A DNA stretch of 64,000 nt from Bolinopsis microptera (taxonomy: Eukaryota; Ctenophora; Tentaculata; Lobata; Bolinopsidae). Below, in pieces: positions 52,700-64,000 of this stretch. The notes below the pieces were generated by a model that was not told where the DNA came from, made no database searches, and was given only the letters and a program-made list of their open reading frames with translations. The position numbers were made by a program, and so were the translations under genes. The DNA is taken from contig NC_087076.1 of NCBI RefSeq assembly GCF_026151205.1, forward strand, positions 14,307,675-14,371,674, given 5' to 3'. Numbering within the stretch: the first letter of the stretch is position 1; each line of letters begins with the position of its first letter.

Positions 52700-55624
52700 T
52701 AGCAAATATTCTATGGTTTTATTGTTTGCATTTTTGGTCCCTTTATTGTTTGCATTTCAATCGCCTAATTAAATCTTACTCTGCATTCTTACCAAGGAAG
52801 CCCTGGAGGACAGGGCAGATATATTAAGTTTAAGTTTAAGGATTCCTAGTTCTTTGATTAGAGACTGTATTGCAAACTATATCAAGTATTGTCAGGGAAG
52901 TATTTTAATAAAAAATCGGCATTCTTACCTATCTCGGCATGGAATAACATAATCTGACCGAGGACCCAGTGCTTATAATTATACTTCCAGCTCCCTATAA
53001 AAGGAGGAGATAAACTATTTTGCTGTAGCATGTTTGTCTTTTGAATTAGTTTCTGAGATTATAGCTTCTTAGATTCCCAAAAGTGTTCATTTACATGTGT
53101 TTAGTTTAAGTAATAACCCTGATTTATAGGGATTTTAACCACTCTGGTCCCCCAAGAAGCACAGCAGATCAGAGTTTTGCTTTATCATAATTTTGAAAGA
53201 GGGCCTTCCTAATAGTAATTTATCCAGGACATCCCTAAGATTAGGCCGAGTTGTCCGCCGTCCGGCTGCTCTTTGTAATAGTAGCATATCAAGTGAGCTG
53301 CTGTTGCTTATTTTCTCTTGCATATTTTCAAACTACAGCGGAAGAGGGCTGCTAGTTGGTTAGCCAGTTATCAAGTACTCGATTAGCAATTATGTAGACC
53401 GTGGATTTTTATCTGCATGTCAGAAACACGTGATCGAAATCATGATGCATGTCATTTGTCAATTGATCTGAATGAGGTGGAATTGTCAGTGAGGCTGCGC
53501 TATTGTTCAGCTGTTCAAGCATTTTTATTGCAGGATATAATTGTAGCGTGCTGATACGACACATCCAGACGTTTTTTACTTTTAGAATAGCTGCACACCA
53601 GCACACTACCACTCACACGTACATGAGAAACATTTTAGCATTTTACTTATCACTATCAGGTCTAAAATTGTAAAATTGAGTGTAGTATTACTATTAGTAA
53701 GAAGTAAATTGTAATTGTACCGACCCTAAAGTAGGCCTAGACGTAGGTGACTTAAATCCAACATAATATAAAATGGCATACTGTAAAGCTGTAAGATCAA
53801 TGACGTGTTCAATCTAAAATTACGAAAACAAACCCTGTCAAGGTTGATCTTTAGAGTACGCTTAGTTTCTGGCAGCTGACCATTGACCAAGTCTGAATAA
53901 CTGTAAAACAGTAGCCGTAGCTGCACAGATGATCCAAAGTATAATGTGTTTGTTCGTCACATGGGGTCAGGTGATTGAAATTTAGCAATTTATGATGGAA
54001 CTCAGTCTATCATGTCTAATCTACATTATTCCGTGCCATTAAAACGTCGTGTAAATTGTCCACCAGTTGAGGTGCTAGAACATGTTATAACAAATGTTCG
54101 TTCTATCCCATGCGGCTAATTTATTATTTAATCACTTGGGATGATGACTAACACTTGTATATTGATAAGTTGTGGCATATTGGACATTGGTACGAGTTGT
54201 GATCTTGAGACTGTTCTGTCTGCTCATTGATCGGCCATCACAGAGCGCTTGTACAAATGTCAGCGCTGCCTTAAGTTAAACATATTGATATATGTGTACT
54301 ATATTCCTATTGTAATAATGAACCTATTATTACTGTACTAATCGACGGTGAACGAAGAATATATCCTGAGATGACGATTGAAGACAACACTTCGGTTGAA
54401 TTTAATTAAAAATTTAACTACCAAATAATTTTACTGTTATTCTCCTTTTTGTTGAATAGTATACAGGAAGTGAATAGTGTGATGGTATTAGATAGTTCTT
54501 TCTTTGTTGTTGCCTGGTCTGCAAGCATTGACATGGCCATTTTCGAGAAATAAGACAAGCCATTAAAAAGAATAATTCTAAAATTCTAAATGCATATTAG
54601 CTATAACGATTAAAATTACATTTAGGGGAAAACCAAACAACTCAAAACCGATCTTCATAATTAGTTTATGTTAATTCAATATTTCAAATCTAAGAGAAAG
54701 AGTAAATTTTGAAAATATACACAAAACAACTAAGATATTTTCACAAATCTATCGCTATTCGCTATAGTTATTGGATTTTAATTGTGTCTTTTCTACGTAC
54801 CAGCTCACCCTTTTTTCTACAGAAATTCAAGAACAGTCTCCATTGCCTGGACTCACATATTAACAATTGTTCAACATTCATGCCATGAGCCGTATAATAT
54901 ACATGCATCAGGTTAATATAGGTTGATCTCAACTTAACGTGGGTACATATGTGAGTTAAAATATTGTTAACAGGCAAAATCTGAAAAAGCTGAATTGGAG
55001 AAACAAGTTTTTCTAACGCTACGAAAAAAATTTACCAGCTTGCTTTAAATAATATCACCCGATTGAAACATATTCGACTATCCAGCTTTCATCACAAAAT
55101 CGAAATAAAGAACATAAAAGAAAAAAAAACACTAACGTTATACAGGTTGTAACTTTAAATCTACCACTCTATAATCACTCTATAAGTTAATAAGAGGACT
55201 AATAATGCAGTGTGAGAGCACAACTAAAACGTTGTGAGAGCCCCACGACTAAAACGTTAAAATCCCGTTGTTATATTCAATTCCCAGAGTCTCTGCGATC
55301 AGAGCTCAATATCTCTCTGAATACACACACTAGGCGTTTCTAACTTCTGATAACTCTGCTGTTGTTAAAGTTGCTGTTGTGTTGTTGTCCACGACGATCA
55401 CGACGGAGATCTTCTCTTTTTCAACTTGTCTCTGTGTGTTGACGTGTGTGGTTCTCATCAGTGGTGGGTTTGCTGGCGGGGTCTTTTCAGCTGGATATCT
55501 CACGTTTTATCTGAAGTATTGGAGGATTAGTTTCACTGAAGGACAACATGATTGAAAATTAAATCCTTTGTTATTATCTCTATCAGTTCTTTAGTGACTT
55601 TTAAAAAACTGTCGTGGCTGAGCT
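52700..55624. other. Intergenic, AT-rich
   Basis: No gene recognised; short ORFs only. A small stretch at about 54975-55045 reads AKSEKAELEKQVFL after an AG but ends soon and is unsupported. Confidence 0.4.
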
Positions 55625-55630
55625 TTTATT
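55625..55630 (-). promoter_or_regulatory. Putative polyadenylation signal for the minus-strand Ser/Leu-rich gene
   Basis: tttatt on the plus strand, 79 bases beyond the stop codon at 55709. Confidence 0.5.
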
Positions 55631-55708
55631 CTAAAAATGTTCGCTTAAAACCAAATACCCGATACTTTTAAAAAGGGGATACAACATTTTATAAAAGGTG
55701 TAAAATAT

Positions 55709-57681
55709 CTAACTATTAACCTCAGTGTTAGCTACGCTTGTGAGTGGTCCAGTAACAGGAACTATTTGAGCTTGGTAGATCTGCCCGTTTGCCTGCAATA
55801 ACGTCCGGTTAGAATAATGCCAACAAAGTAACAATAAAAATAAGATGCCCGAAAGATGGCGGACAAGAAACTTCTTGACCATGATTTCTGGGGTGACAAA
55901 ATCAGCAGTCGGATTGAACCAAGTTGCCCGATTCTTTTTCTTTGGAACGTATCGCACGGTTTATTTTTCTTTGATCTTTTTAAAAAACTAAGTCTAGTTT
56001 TCAGCTCTCGCTAAGCAATTATCATCTCATTCTAATTTTGGGGAGCAGCTTTCGTAGCTGTTCATGATATGCAAGCAGAGTAGGGACCTGGTCAAGGCTT
56101 TGAACTGATTCTCGGTAAGTTGGTAGATCACAATGACAATCATATCTTGACTGTAATATCCCATAATAATAATACCCCATAATAAAGGTGACGTGTTTTC
56201 TGTACGAGACATTGGTAGTTACCTGAATATACTGGGTTATCGGTTTTGAAGAGGGATTATCGTTGATGATGCTCTGAAGCTGAGGCAGGAGGAGCGGGGA
56301 AGGAAGCGAGTTGTTGTTGCTCATGCTGTTACTCAAACTGTTGTTCAGGCTGTTGTTCAGGCTGTTGCTCAGACTGCAGTTCAGTCCAGAGTTCAGACTG
56401 CTGTTCAGCCCGGAGTTCAGACTGCTTGAGAATGAGCCTCCTCCTGACATAATGATTTGTTAGAATAAGTTTAGATGGTTTGATGGGCGGACAGAAACGT
56501 TTATACAGGAGTAAGGCGTGACTTGAGCGAAAAAAACCTGTTGACATAGTTTGGCGAACAGACGTAAATTAGTAAGGTCGCTATAACTACTTACAAAATG
56601 AATCAATGCTCTTTAAATAATACCGTAAAAATTTATCGAAGCATAAAATCGTTGGAATTACCGTTTCTAAGATATATTAAATTTTCATGGCGAACACAAT
56701 TTTAACGGGTAGGGAGATCAACATAATATGTCGACAGTTGCCCGGAAGTAAAAGGCTGGTGGATACTTCATACATACTACCCAACACAGTTAATGATAAG
56801 TAACTATGACCTTTTACAGCAGTAAACAAAATAAGTGAATTATTAGTAAAGTCACCTAGAAGCGAGGAAAGATGTCCGAGGCCCATGCTGGAAGTGGAAG
56901 TTGAAAGGGAGGGCAGTCCAGAAAAGGACAGCGGAGATTGGCTGGTCAGGCAACCCTGTCCAATCGGTGTGGTCACTGAGGAGGTTTTAGGAAAACCATT
57001 TTGGCCCTGAAAGAAACAAGAGTTAGTTATTCAGTTCCTGGTTTTAGTATTAGAATGAGGTTTCAAAGTGACATGTTTAGATCGATGTAAAGCAAAGAGA
57101 GCCGTCGCAGATTGGACAATTTAGCTATTTGTCAAACTCGTTCCCAGAACCGAAGATCAAAGTCAAATCGAAAATCACGTGATCGGGTAGAAAAGTACTG
57201 CTCAGTACTTCAAATCCATTACCTGATTTTCTGACTGGGCACTGAGTAGGACGTTCAGCAGCATGGCAGGCTGGAGCACATCCTGTAACTGGTTCTTCTG
57301 GAGCCAGGCGGACATCTGCTGCTTCTTGAACGCTTCAGTCAGCGTCAGGGCTTGGGTGTTTAGTGCGGCCAACGCTTGTTGCTTCTGAGGGAGGCAATTG
57401 TGTTATTATAATGTCGTCCTAAAACGGCTCCATTTTCTTAGATCATTTCGAAAAATCAGCTGGGTGCGGTGTCGCAATCACATCAGCGTAATAAATCACA
57501 GTTCAGTACCGTGTGACGTCCCTTCAAACAGACGGAGGGAAAAATAAGTTTAGTAAGTCACCTGCAGCTCCTCGACAGAGTGGGGGTAGTTGGATAAAGT
57601 TTCCAAGAAGTTGTTGGGAGGACTCAACAGTGGGGTCTGAGCGAGTAGGGGGCTCAGCAGAGACGACGTGGAAGTTGCCAT
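55709..57681 (-). CDS. Ser/Leu/Gln/Asn-rich protein of unknown function, 5 exons, 245 aa
   Basis: Exons (minus): 57562-57681, 57223-57384, 56856-57006, 56223-56443, 55709-55792; GT-AG junctions with matching phases give 245 residues. The protein starts MATSTSSLLSPLLAQ, has a Gln/Leu-rich stretch (41-94), a Ser/Leu stretch, a run of degenerate LNSGLNSSLNSS repeats (about 150-185) coded by near 12-bp repeats, and ends QIYQAQIVPVTGPLTSVAN. There is no DNA-binding domain or signal peptide. Such composition is common in activation domains of transcription regulators, but no family is recognised. An AG lies five bases before the ATG, so a 5' exon is likely: 59274-59313 is bounded by ttttcag and gtaagt and stays open in frame, so the true start could be further upstream. 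Confidence 0.6.
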
Positions 57682-59273
57682 AGTCGCTGAAATTACAGTC
57701 GGTTAGTCTGGGTGCCCCGAACAGCAAACAGGTGTTTCACAGGTTACAAGTCTAATAGTTAGACTCTGAACCAATGGGTCTGGGTAGGGTATGCCAGCAC
57801 TTGAGACTTGAGTATATTGACAGGGTGACAGTATTCGTTTCACTGAGTCTGTATTGACTAGCTTTGTTAAAAGGGCACCGCAGGAACAAGCCCTGATGCT
57901 AGAGCCGGGCTGGCATAGATTGTGCGGTTTCTCTGCTAAAAGAGATCATTTTCTTTGATGCAATTAAATAGCAAGGGAGAAATTGCAACATATGATTACT
58001 TTGACATTCTAAAAGTGAAGCGCTTGTAATTTGGTTTTATGATAGATCAGGAATTTGACAAATTGACGGAATGTCTAAGCGTCGTGGCTGGGACAGACTC
58101 ACACCAAATAACTGCATTTGTCACATAGCCTAGATTTTAGTTTATATTGCCCATTTTCATACTCCATTCTAGACTTGTCAAATGGAAAATTAAGTTGTCA
58201 GTAATAGTCCGGCTGTCAAGCAGTAATTTGTTTATTGCTCTGTCCAAGGCTGTCCCAAGTTTGAGGGAGCTATAATCCGGCATTCTCTATTCACGTAATT
58301 ATCGTAGAGTGTCTGGTGCTCGGATTTGAAATCCTGTCGGGGATCTATTTTTCAGATTTCATGCAGTCATCATTCGCTTCCACCTTTATTTTCCACTGGA
58401 AATAACTAGATGGTGGAAAATAAACAATGCTTGGTAAAGATGAAATCATAGGTTGGATGCCGCGGCAAATTACAAATGTGGTTTATCAGTGCGCGCCTCT
58501 GTTATATGAGTGCGCGCACCATTTTACGATGTTAACGATGTCTCAACGTATTATTCTAAAGTGCACCGCGCCGTGAAACTTTTTGTAACTTTAATACGTA
58601 CTGTGGACATTTAAAAGCTGGTAAAGTGCAATTAGCGAACAATGTCCAATGAGGAATAGAAATTAATTGGGAGAGGAACTGGGAACGTACCTCATGAAGT
58701 TTAGAACATTTGGCAAACTTAACCCACATGACTTAACATGACTAGACAAAATGTTCTAACTTGCAACTAAAAACACTCCCTGCAAATTAACCCCAATTTC
58801 TTGACCGTTGTAATAGATTGACTATGTATAAGTGCAAGGTGGACACTAAATGATAGACGACAGGTATGGTAGCAGCATATTGTCTGACAGCCCTGAACAC
58901 TGGGTGAACATTCTGCTATTCTACGGTGTTAACAGGCAAACCAGCCTTTAGGTTGTCAACAATTTAATGAAATGTTCAATATGTTTGTCAAACTCTTTGT
59001 CCATCAGCAAAGATAAATGTCAGTAAGGTCACACATAAACAATTTTAGACAGGCCGTAGAGTATATATATTTTTATACGAGCCATATAACAGTGTACCTT
59101 TTAAAGTTTTGGCATATTTTCCGGTTTTAAATTGTTAAGTCAAACAAGTGCTGGCATACAAGAAAAGTATTTAAAGTGACTTTTCTTAAAGTGCTAAAAT
59201 TTAGGTGCAACCGGGACATTAACAGCAAACCTCTCAGTTTTAAATAACAAGTTTCCATGTATTTGCTACTTAC
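57682..59273. other. Probable intron or upstream region, no gene seen
   Basis: AT-rich. Contains gtgcgcgcc strings near 58491-58515 that recur near 2191, suggesting a dispersed repeat relic. Confidence 0.35.
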
Positions 59274-59313
59274 GGGAAGGTCGGTGGATAGCGCTGAGTG
59301 GTTTTGGCGTGAT
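59274..59313 (-). CDS. Candidate upstream exon of the Ser/Leu-rich gene
   Basis: 40 bases between ttttcag and gtaagt on the minus strand. Joined to the exon at 57562-57681 it adds an open frame (ITPKPLSAIHRPSPT) before MATST. It could instead be 5' UTR. Confidence 0.4.
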
Positions 59314-59622
59314 CTGAAAATATGGACGTGTTATTGTAAGTTTTCTCCTGTACCAGTGCTAATTAAAGCTGGAGCTAGGAAGCAGCCCTATAGTTTAAGT
59401 GGAGCGCGTGTTGGATAGGAAACGAGTTGTCACTCTGACTCCAGCTCTGCTCGGCCGAATAAAACCGCTCCCTACACAGCCCCCTCCCACTAGCCGTCCC
59501 TACCTGAACATGGCACTCACTAGTTCACTACAACTACATACACTCACCTTGCTCTACCCCCTCCCATTTCATCATATTAAAGTTCAAAGTCTAATTGATT
59601 GGTTTTTGGGTGTCATTAATTA

Positions 59623-59802
59623 ATGTCAACCGCGAGTACAACGTTGAGATTCCCTAAGAAAGCAATCAAGCAGATAGAGCGATACCTGTCCTTGCACAGG
59701 CACAAATGCCGCAAAATCTTGTCATTCTCTGAGAGAAAGCTTGGAAAATTAGTTGTCAAACTCATTAGAGTGAAAAAGTATTACAGGTCATCTAATTTAT
59801 AG
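59623..59802 (+). CDS. Candidate small basic ORF, 59 aa
   Basis: Opens after an in-frame TAA (59617-59619). It is strongly Lys/Arg-rich (IKQIERYLSLHRHKCRKIL) and pI is clearly high. No family is recognised and no promoter was identified. It may be chance. Confidence 0.22.
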   Translation: MSTASTTLRFPKKAIKQIERYLSLHRHKCRKILSFSERKLGKLVVKLIRVKKYYRSSNL

Positions 59803-59958
59803 TCCTACAGTTCGTGGCCTGAGCCACAGCTCACAACATTAGCCTGTCGACATGACCCCATTGTAAAGTGTTTAGTAATTTAGTAACAACACTCCTCTCA
59901 CGACCACCCTCCCACACTGCTTCTTATCTCCCAACACACACACACAAGATTTCAGTCC

Positions 59959-60148
59959 AGAGAGAGAGAGAGAGAGAGAGAGAAGAGCTTAAGTGGGGGA
60001 GGCAGTAATATTGTAATAATGGCGTTTTGGGATGGTGACAGAGAGGGTTGTAGGTGGAAGAGTTGTATCACTACAACTGCTTGGAAAATAGCAGTACAAC
60101 TGTACGAGTTACAGGTAGTCAAGGATATAAGCCATAGCAATGATAACC

Positions 60149-60193
<45 letters not shown>
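59959..60193. repeat. Paired (AG)n and (CT)n microsatellites
   Basis: (AG)n at about 59959-59981 and (CT)n at about 60152-60193 are complementary and could pair across 170 bases. Serine/leucine-rich ORFs over them are artefacts. Confidence 0.9.
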
Positions 60194-60195
<2 letters not shown>

Positions 60196-60700
60196 CCACT
60201 ACTTGCTCCACAGCAAGTACCCTCTCTCCCATTATTGGACACTTTCCCACCAGCTCCAAATAACACAGCTAAATAGGCATGTGTATTTTAAGGAAAAAAA
60301 GGCAGGTCGGTTGACGGTTGTATGGGTTTTGACTGCCGGTATACTGTGATAGCGAGCCCTCCTCTTCTCTCATCCGCCCTACGTTTTAAGTCAGACACAG
60401 TGGCTAACTGGATAACTGGAGGCGTTCCAATAACAGATGTCAGTAGTATGGGACAGTGTGACTAGTAGGATTGGATAAATAACAGCCACCAAATATGTCA
60501 ACACTGCGCTAAATGACTCATTGTGTCAGCGGAACCTGATATTTTAACAGCTTCATCTCTTGTCAGACACGCATTATAAATATCAGCCGAGAGAATTTTG
60601 GGAACTTTTAAAATTTCTTCTGACATGGGAAAGTAGGGAAGCCCTGTTGTAAATTAGGGTTCTCACTCCAAACCGTGCAAACAGTAGCTATTTGAGAAGC

Positions 60701-60831
60701 CCGCGCTGATTGGACCATCTCAATCACGTGGTTGGAATCCTGGCAGCTGATTGGTAATTGAGAGTCAAGATACCGCGCCACATTAAGCGCAGCATTGAAG
60801 ACGCTGTAATTTAAATTTTTGAAAGAGGGAC
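60701..60831 (+). promoter_or_regulatory. Compact promoter with two inverted CCAAT boxes, an E-box and CHR-like site
   Basis: attgg at 60709-60713 and 60750-60754 (41 bp apart), CACGTG at 60725-60730, an E2F-like ccgcgcca at 60773-60780 and tttgaa at 60818-60823, all just before the ATG at 60832. Spaced CCAAT boxes plus a CHR near the start are typical of animal G2/M cell-cycle genes. Confidence 0.4.
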
Positions 60832-61044
60832 ATGTTATTATGTGATATTATATTGGATACCGACAAATATGCGGCAGAAAGTGACGGAATTGAAGTGTGG
60901 CAGCTGCCAGATCACAACCTCAGTTTGATGAGGCGAGGGGAAATTTTAATCAACAGAAAAGGAGAGAGTAACACAGTGTCCACCCTAAACCACTACCCTG
61001 ACAGGGTTTTAGTGGAGCTGGAGAGTAATCCGTACAGAGAGTAA
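60832..61044 (+). CDS. Candidate small acidic protein, 70 aa
   Basis: Single-exon ORF beginning MLLCDIILDTDKYAAESDG and ending ELESNPYRE. No family is recognised. It is supported by the tidy promoter elements immediately upstream and by a composition unlike the random ORFs nearby. A run of 16 G (61049-61064) follows the stop. Confidence 0.35.
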   Translation: MLLCDIILDTDKYAAESDGIEVWQLPDHNLSLMRRGEILINRKGESNTVSTLNHYPDRVLVELESNPYRE

Positions 61045-61064
61045 TAAAGGGGGGGGGGGGGGGG

Positions 61065-62285
61065 AATCTCTCTCATTAATTACATACGCGCAATCTAAAT
61101 ACTAAAACCCCGAATACAGTTGGAATGGGAGATATATGGTTCAAAACTCAGAGAAAACTTTGCTATTCAGTGCGACTTTACAAGAGGATTTAAAATGACC
61201 AACTCCAGCCCGATGCTATTGGCCAGCCGCTTTGCTCTGACGTGTGTTCTATTTTCTGCGAGAAACAGAAACGCCGTCCTCTGAAAGGGCTCGAGCTCTC
61301 CAATTTGATATCAGGAGGCTTCAAAGCACTGAGTCTAATAATTGAAAAGCAAAAAGTGCGTATCTCTGACAGACCCTCGCATTGTTCTCCCAATTCTCTG
61401 ACTCGCTGGAGTTGGTCAAATCGTTCATGTCAGTCAATCCATTTAGAAGAAGTGACTCCAGACTCAAAGGTTCGCAAAATACTCAGGGAAGAGGTAACAT
61501 GGCGTACATTTTTCTCTAATTGTTATCCAAGGGTGCTGCTCCCTCATACAAGCTCACGTCCCACAGTTGACTGCGAGAAGGGCGACGGAAAACATTTACA
61601 ACTACCTTTTTCACACTGCCTGGTAACCTTCGAGCTTGACACTTGATTGCCAAGTTTTCCACATTTAAAGCCTAAATATTGACTAATAACCTACAGCTCC
61701 GTTCTCACAGGTTTATTCGACTCGCTCCCAAGTTCCTATTTGCAAGTCTAGGTACCATAATATATACTATATATATGTATGTGATATAAATATCACATAC
61801 GAGAGGCCAACACCTGCGAAGTATGAATCACTAGTAACCGTGTGAGATTAGCAGTCTACGTGACAATCCGTGGAGAGATGTGACAAAACCTCCGCCGCCC
61901 CCCATTCAGAGACCGTCACAAACAAAACATCCCCCACCTTCTCTTTTTACCACATTGTCCACAACACAGGCTGGTGATCTGATGATGCCGCTTTTAATTA
62001 ATTTAATTCTTTATACACTTCTGTTAAAAGTAAGAGAGTGAAATAGCAGATTTGGAGTATATTAGAACATGGTCCGGAGAATGAATGATAAAGCAAGAAC
62101 AGGTAGAGAGATAGAGGGTGGATGAAGCAATCGTTAGGATATGGGATGGAGACCTCTAACTAGGAGTAGAGATGGGGTTTAGTGCGGGTTAGAGAGTGGT
62201 AAGAATTAGAAGCAGGAGTTGTTTCTCAACTCCAGAGTAGTAGTCCAGTATCTCTCCCACTGCTGAGTTGTTAACAGCAGTTTAC
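61065..62285. other. Non-coding or unassigned
   Basis: The 134-codon plus-strand ORF at 61242-61646 has no motif. tgaccaactccagc at about 61197 is repeated in inverted orientation at about 61404. A short palindrome surrounds the tatata run near 61760-61800. Confidence 0.35.
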
Positions 62286-62375
62286 CTGTAAAGTTCTAAA
62301 GTGGTACCGTCGTAATTAACGGCCACTGAGCTTGTTCTGACGCACACCCTCCGCCATCATCTCGGTTCCGAAATT
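62286..62375 (-). other. Possible 5' exon of a minus-strand gene (donor CAG|gtaaac)
   Basis: On the minus strand a strong donor follows 62286. One frame before it reads VCVRTSSVAVNYDGTTLELY without a start codon; another gives a 14-codon upstream ORF. It may be the first, non-coding exon of the Ser/Leu-rich gene. The 5' limit is not known. Confidence 0.25.
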
Positions 62376-64000
62376 TGTTGAATTCAAACCAATAATTTTG
62401 ACAGTTGATGTACAATGATCTTCGGACCACATGGATGAAAAGCACTAATGAGAGCGGAGAACGACGACCAGCCAGCCAACCAGACGGGAGGATGGCACGA
62501 CACGTGACGTGTCAAAGATCTTTTCTAACAAATCATGACAATGGACTGCAGTGACCATTAGTGTCACTTAAAGGAACTCTGTTAATGCACAGCGAGGCAG
62601 AGAGAGCGAGAGAGCGCGAGAGTCAGTGAACATTATATCGCTCATAATATTTGTTTGGATACAGTGAATTATATCTTTTGATATGCATTTGAAACACTCT
62701 GACTCTATAATTTAAATGGACCATGACAGCTTCTCTCTTTCTTTCAACGCCATGTATTCTACACCACCCGGCACACCTGTCATAATATGTAACCTGTCAA
62801 ATTTTAGAATTCTTTTCAGAAACTTCCCAGAAACTAAAATTGGGCAGTTAGACACTATGCAGCTGTCAAACCTCAATGTTCTAATACGTATTATATTAGT
62901 GTAGCTGCTGCTGCTCATGGATAGTTCAGTTAGCTGTCGGTTTTGTGATCTCAGGAAAAAGTGATGTCATGGTAAAAATGAAAAGAAGCTGAAATCATGG
63001 TACAGAAAAAAGGTAAAATGAGGCAAAAGTGAGGCGAGATAAAAGTAAAGTGAGGTAAAAGTAAGTGAGGTAAAAGTGAGGTAATATCAGTGTGACAGTA
63101 AACCCGGATAAAGTTGAGTATTTCCTGACACCCATGTCACTACGGAACTCAGCTATCTATCCCATTAGTTATGATTAGATTTGGGGAAATAACCATTGTA
63201 TCGTAATGTGATATGAGGTAGTAGAAAGGCAGGTGAAATTAAAAGGCCATCTGTTTTTACAGGTCCATCCCCAAGGTACAAACTAGAGCAATGAGCTGCA
63301 GTTGACTTTAATAGACAGAAGTACTCAAATCAGATTAGCAGTGAACTAGTGTGATAACTAATAACGAACGGAACGAAGGGGGGCTTCGTCCTTAAATGGG
63401 CAGAAATGAACTCGATAGATTGGTCAACGGCCAGAGTGAAGGCTTGGGTTACGTTTGTGCTACCCAGTAATTTTACAACGTTAATTCTGAACGTCTTTGA
63501 GCATGATGCCAGCAAAGCTGTATGAAGTATTACTACTACCTGAACACTTAGAAGAACAGTAATGGAATTTCGATTTATTGCATTTAGAGGAAGCTCAGCT
63601 CGTGGCAAGTGATATAACTGTCAAGTCTCTCTCGCTTAGATACCTGTCGCTGTTTTACTTGACATTATGATCGGGTCCAATTAAAGGGAGCATAATATGA
63701 TTTGTAGAATATTAGTGTTTGACATATTATGTCTTTCAGAAGTGAGACTAAATGATTGTCGAGAGAAAGTTTGGTGGTATGTTTCGCTCTTGTTCAGGGC
63801 TCAAAACTGTTTTTTAAAAGCGATATTCGTAACAAAGTGGGTGTTTATTTACTTAACCGACAAAGTTCACCCGATAAAATGTTACCTAAGAGATTAAATC
63901 AACATTTCAAATCCTCAACAAATACTAACTTAAAGATGAAGCAGATTGAATTTCCCTTCATTCCGGGAAAGCCATGCTTTTACTTGGCAACTTTCGGTTA
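62376..64000. other. Unassigned right end of the window
   Basis: AT-rich with short ORFs on both strands and a gaggtaaaagt repeat at about 63010-63085. No gene is supported. Confidence 0.35.

Noticed and set aside
59952-60349. ORFs with long SLSLSL or ERERER runs
   Set aside because: Produced by the (CT)n and (AG)n microsatellites.
1-64000. tRNA or rRNA genes
   Set aside because: No convincing tRNA B-box with matching stems or rRNA core sequence was found by eye; a covariance-model scan would settle it.

Overview
This is AT-rich animal nuclear DNA. The genes are split by GT-AG introns, there are non-LTR retrotransposon fragments, and the protein families are metazoan (CEP131, IQCC, thrombospondin type-1 repeats, PIM-like kinases, a Crypton-derived domain). 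The style of the thrombospondin repeats and the mix of mobile elements suggest a cnidarian, perhaps a hydrozoan, but this is inference and the species is not fixed by the sequence.

Layout. 1-2394: no gene recognised. 2395-2847 (+): short IQCC-like gene. 3359-29727 (+): CEP131, rebuilt here as 19 exons and 996 residues with consistent phases; one junction, 5120-5175, is uncertain. The intron between exons 11 and 12 (7210-25411) is filled by a tandem array with a period of about 2.8 kb. Each unit carries the 3' end of CEP131 exon 11, an intact 239-residue PIM-like pseudokinase gene on the minus strand with its own TATA/E-box promoter, and a dead 5'-truncated LINE. There are seven kinase copies and six LINE copies. 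LINE subtypes alternate A-B-A-B-A-B, which makes a 5.6 kb higher-order repeat. The seventh unit still has the LINE-free target site.

29728-39013: mostly intergenic, with a 698 bp element bounded by perfect inverted repeats, E-box clusters and several unproven candidate exons. 39014-50967 (+): an 11-exon gene for a Crypton-derived (DUF3504/ZMYM-QRICH1-like) protein. Its 7 kb intron (42191-49265) holds a two-exon secreted thrombospondin-repeat gene on the opposite strand, a LINE reverse transcriptase fragment, and a 1354 bp near-perfect palindrome flanked by TTAA. 51000-55700: non-coding, with an (AGAGGGG)n minisatellite. 55709-57681 (-): a five-exon gene for a Ser/Leu/Gln/Asn-rich protein of unknown role, perhaps with further 5' exons up to about 62.3 kb. 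The rest is non-coding sequence with a few small candidate ORFs.

The genes do not form one pathway. IQCC and CEP131 are both cilium/centrosome-type proteins lying head to tail. The most striking feature is the pseudokinase array inside CEP131: its duplication breakpoints lie within a coding exon, yet the host gene still reads through when the array is spliced out.
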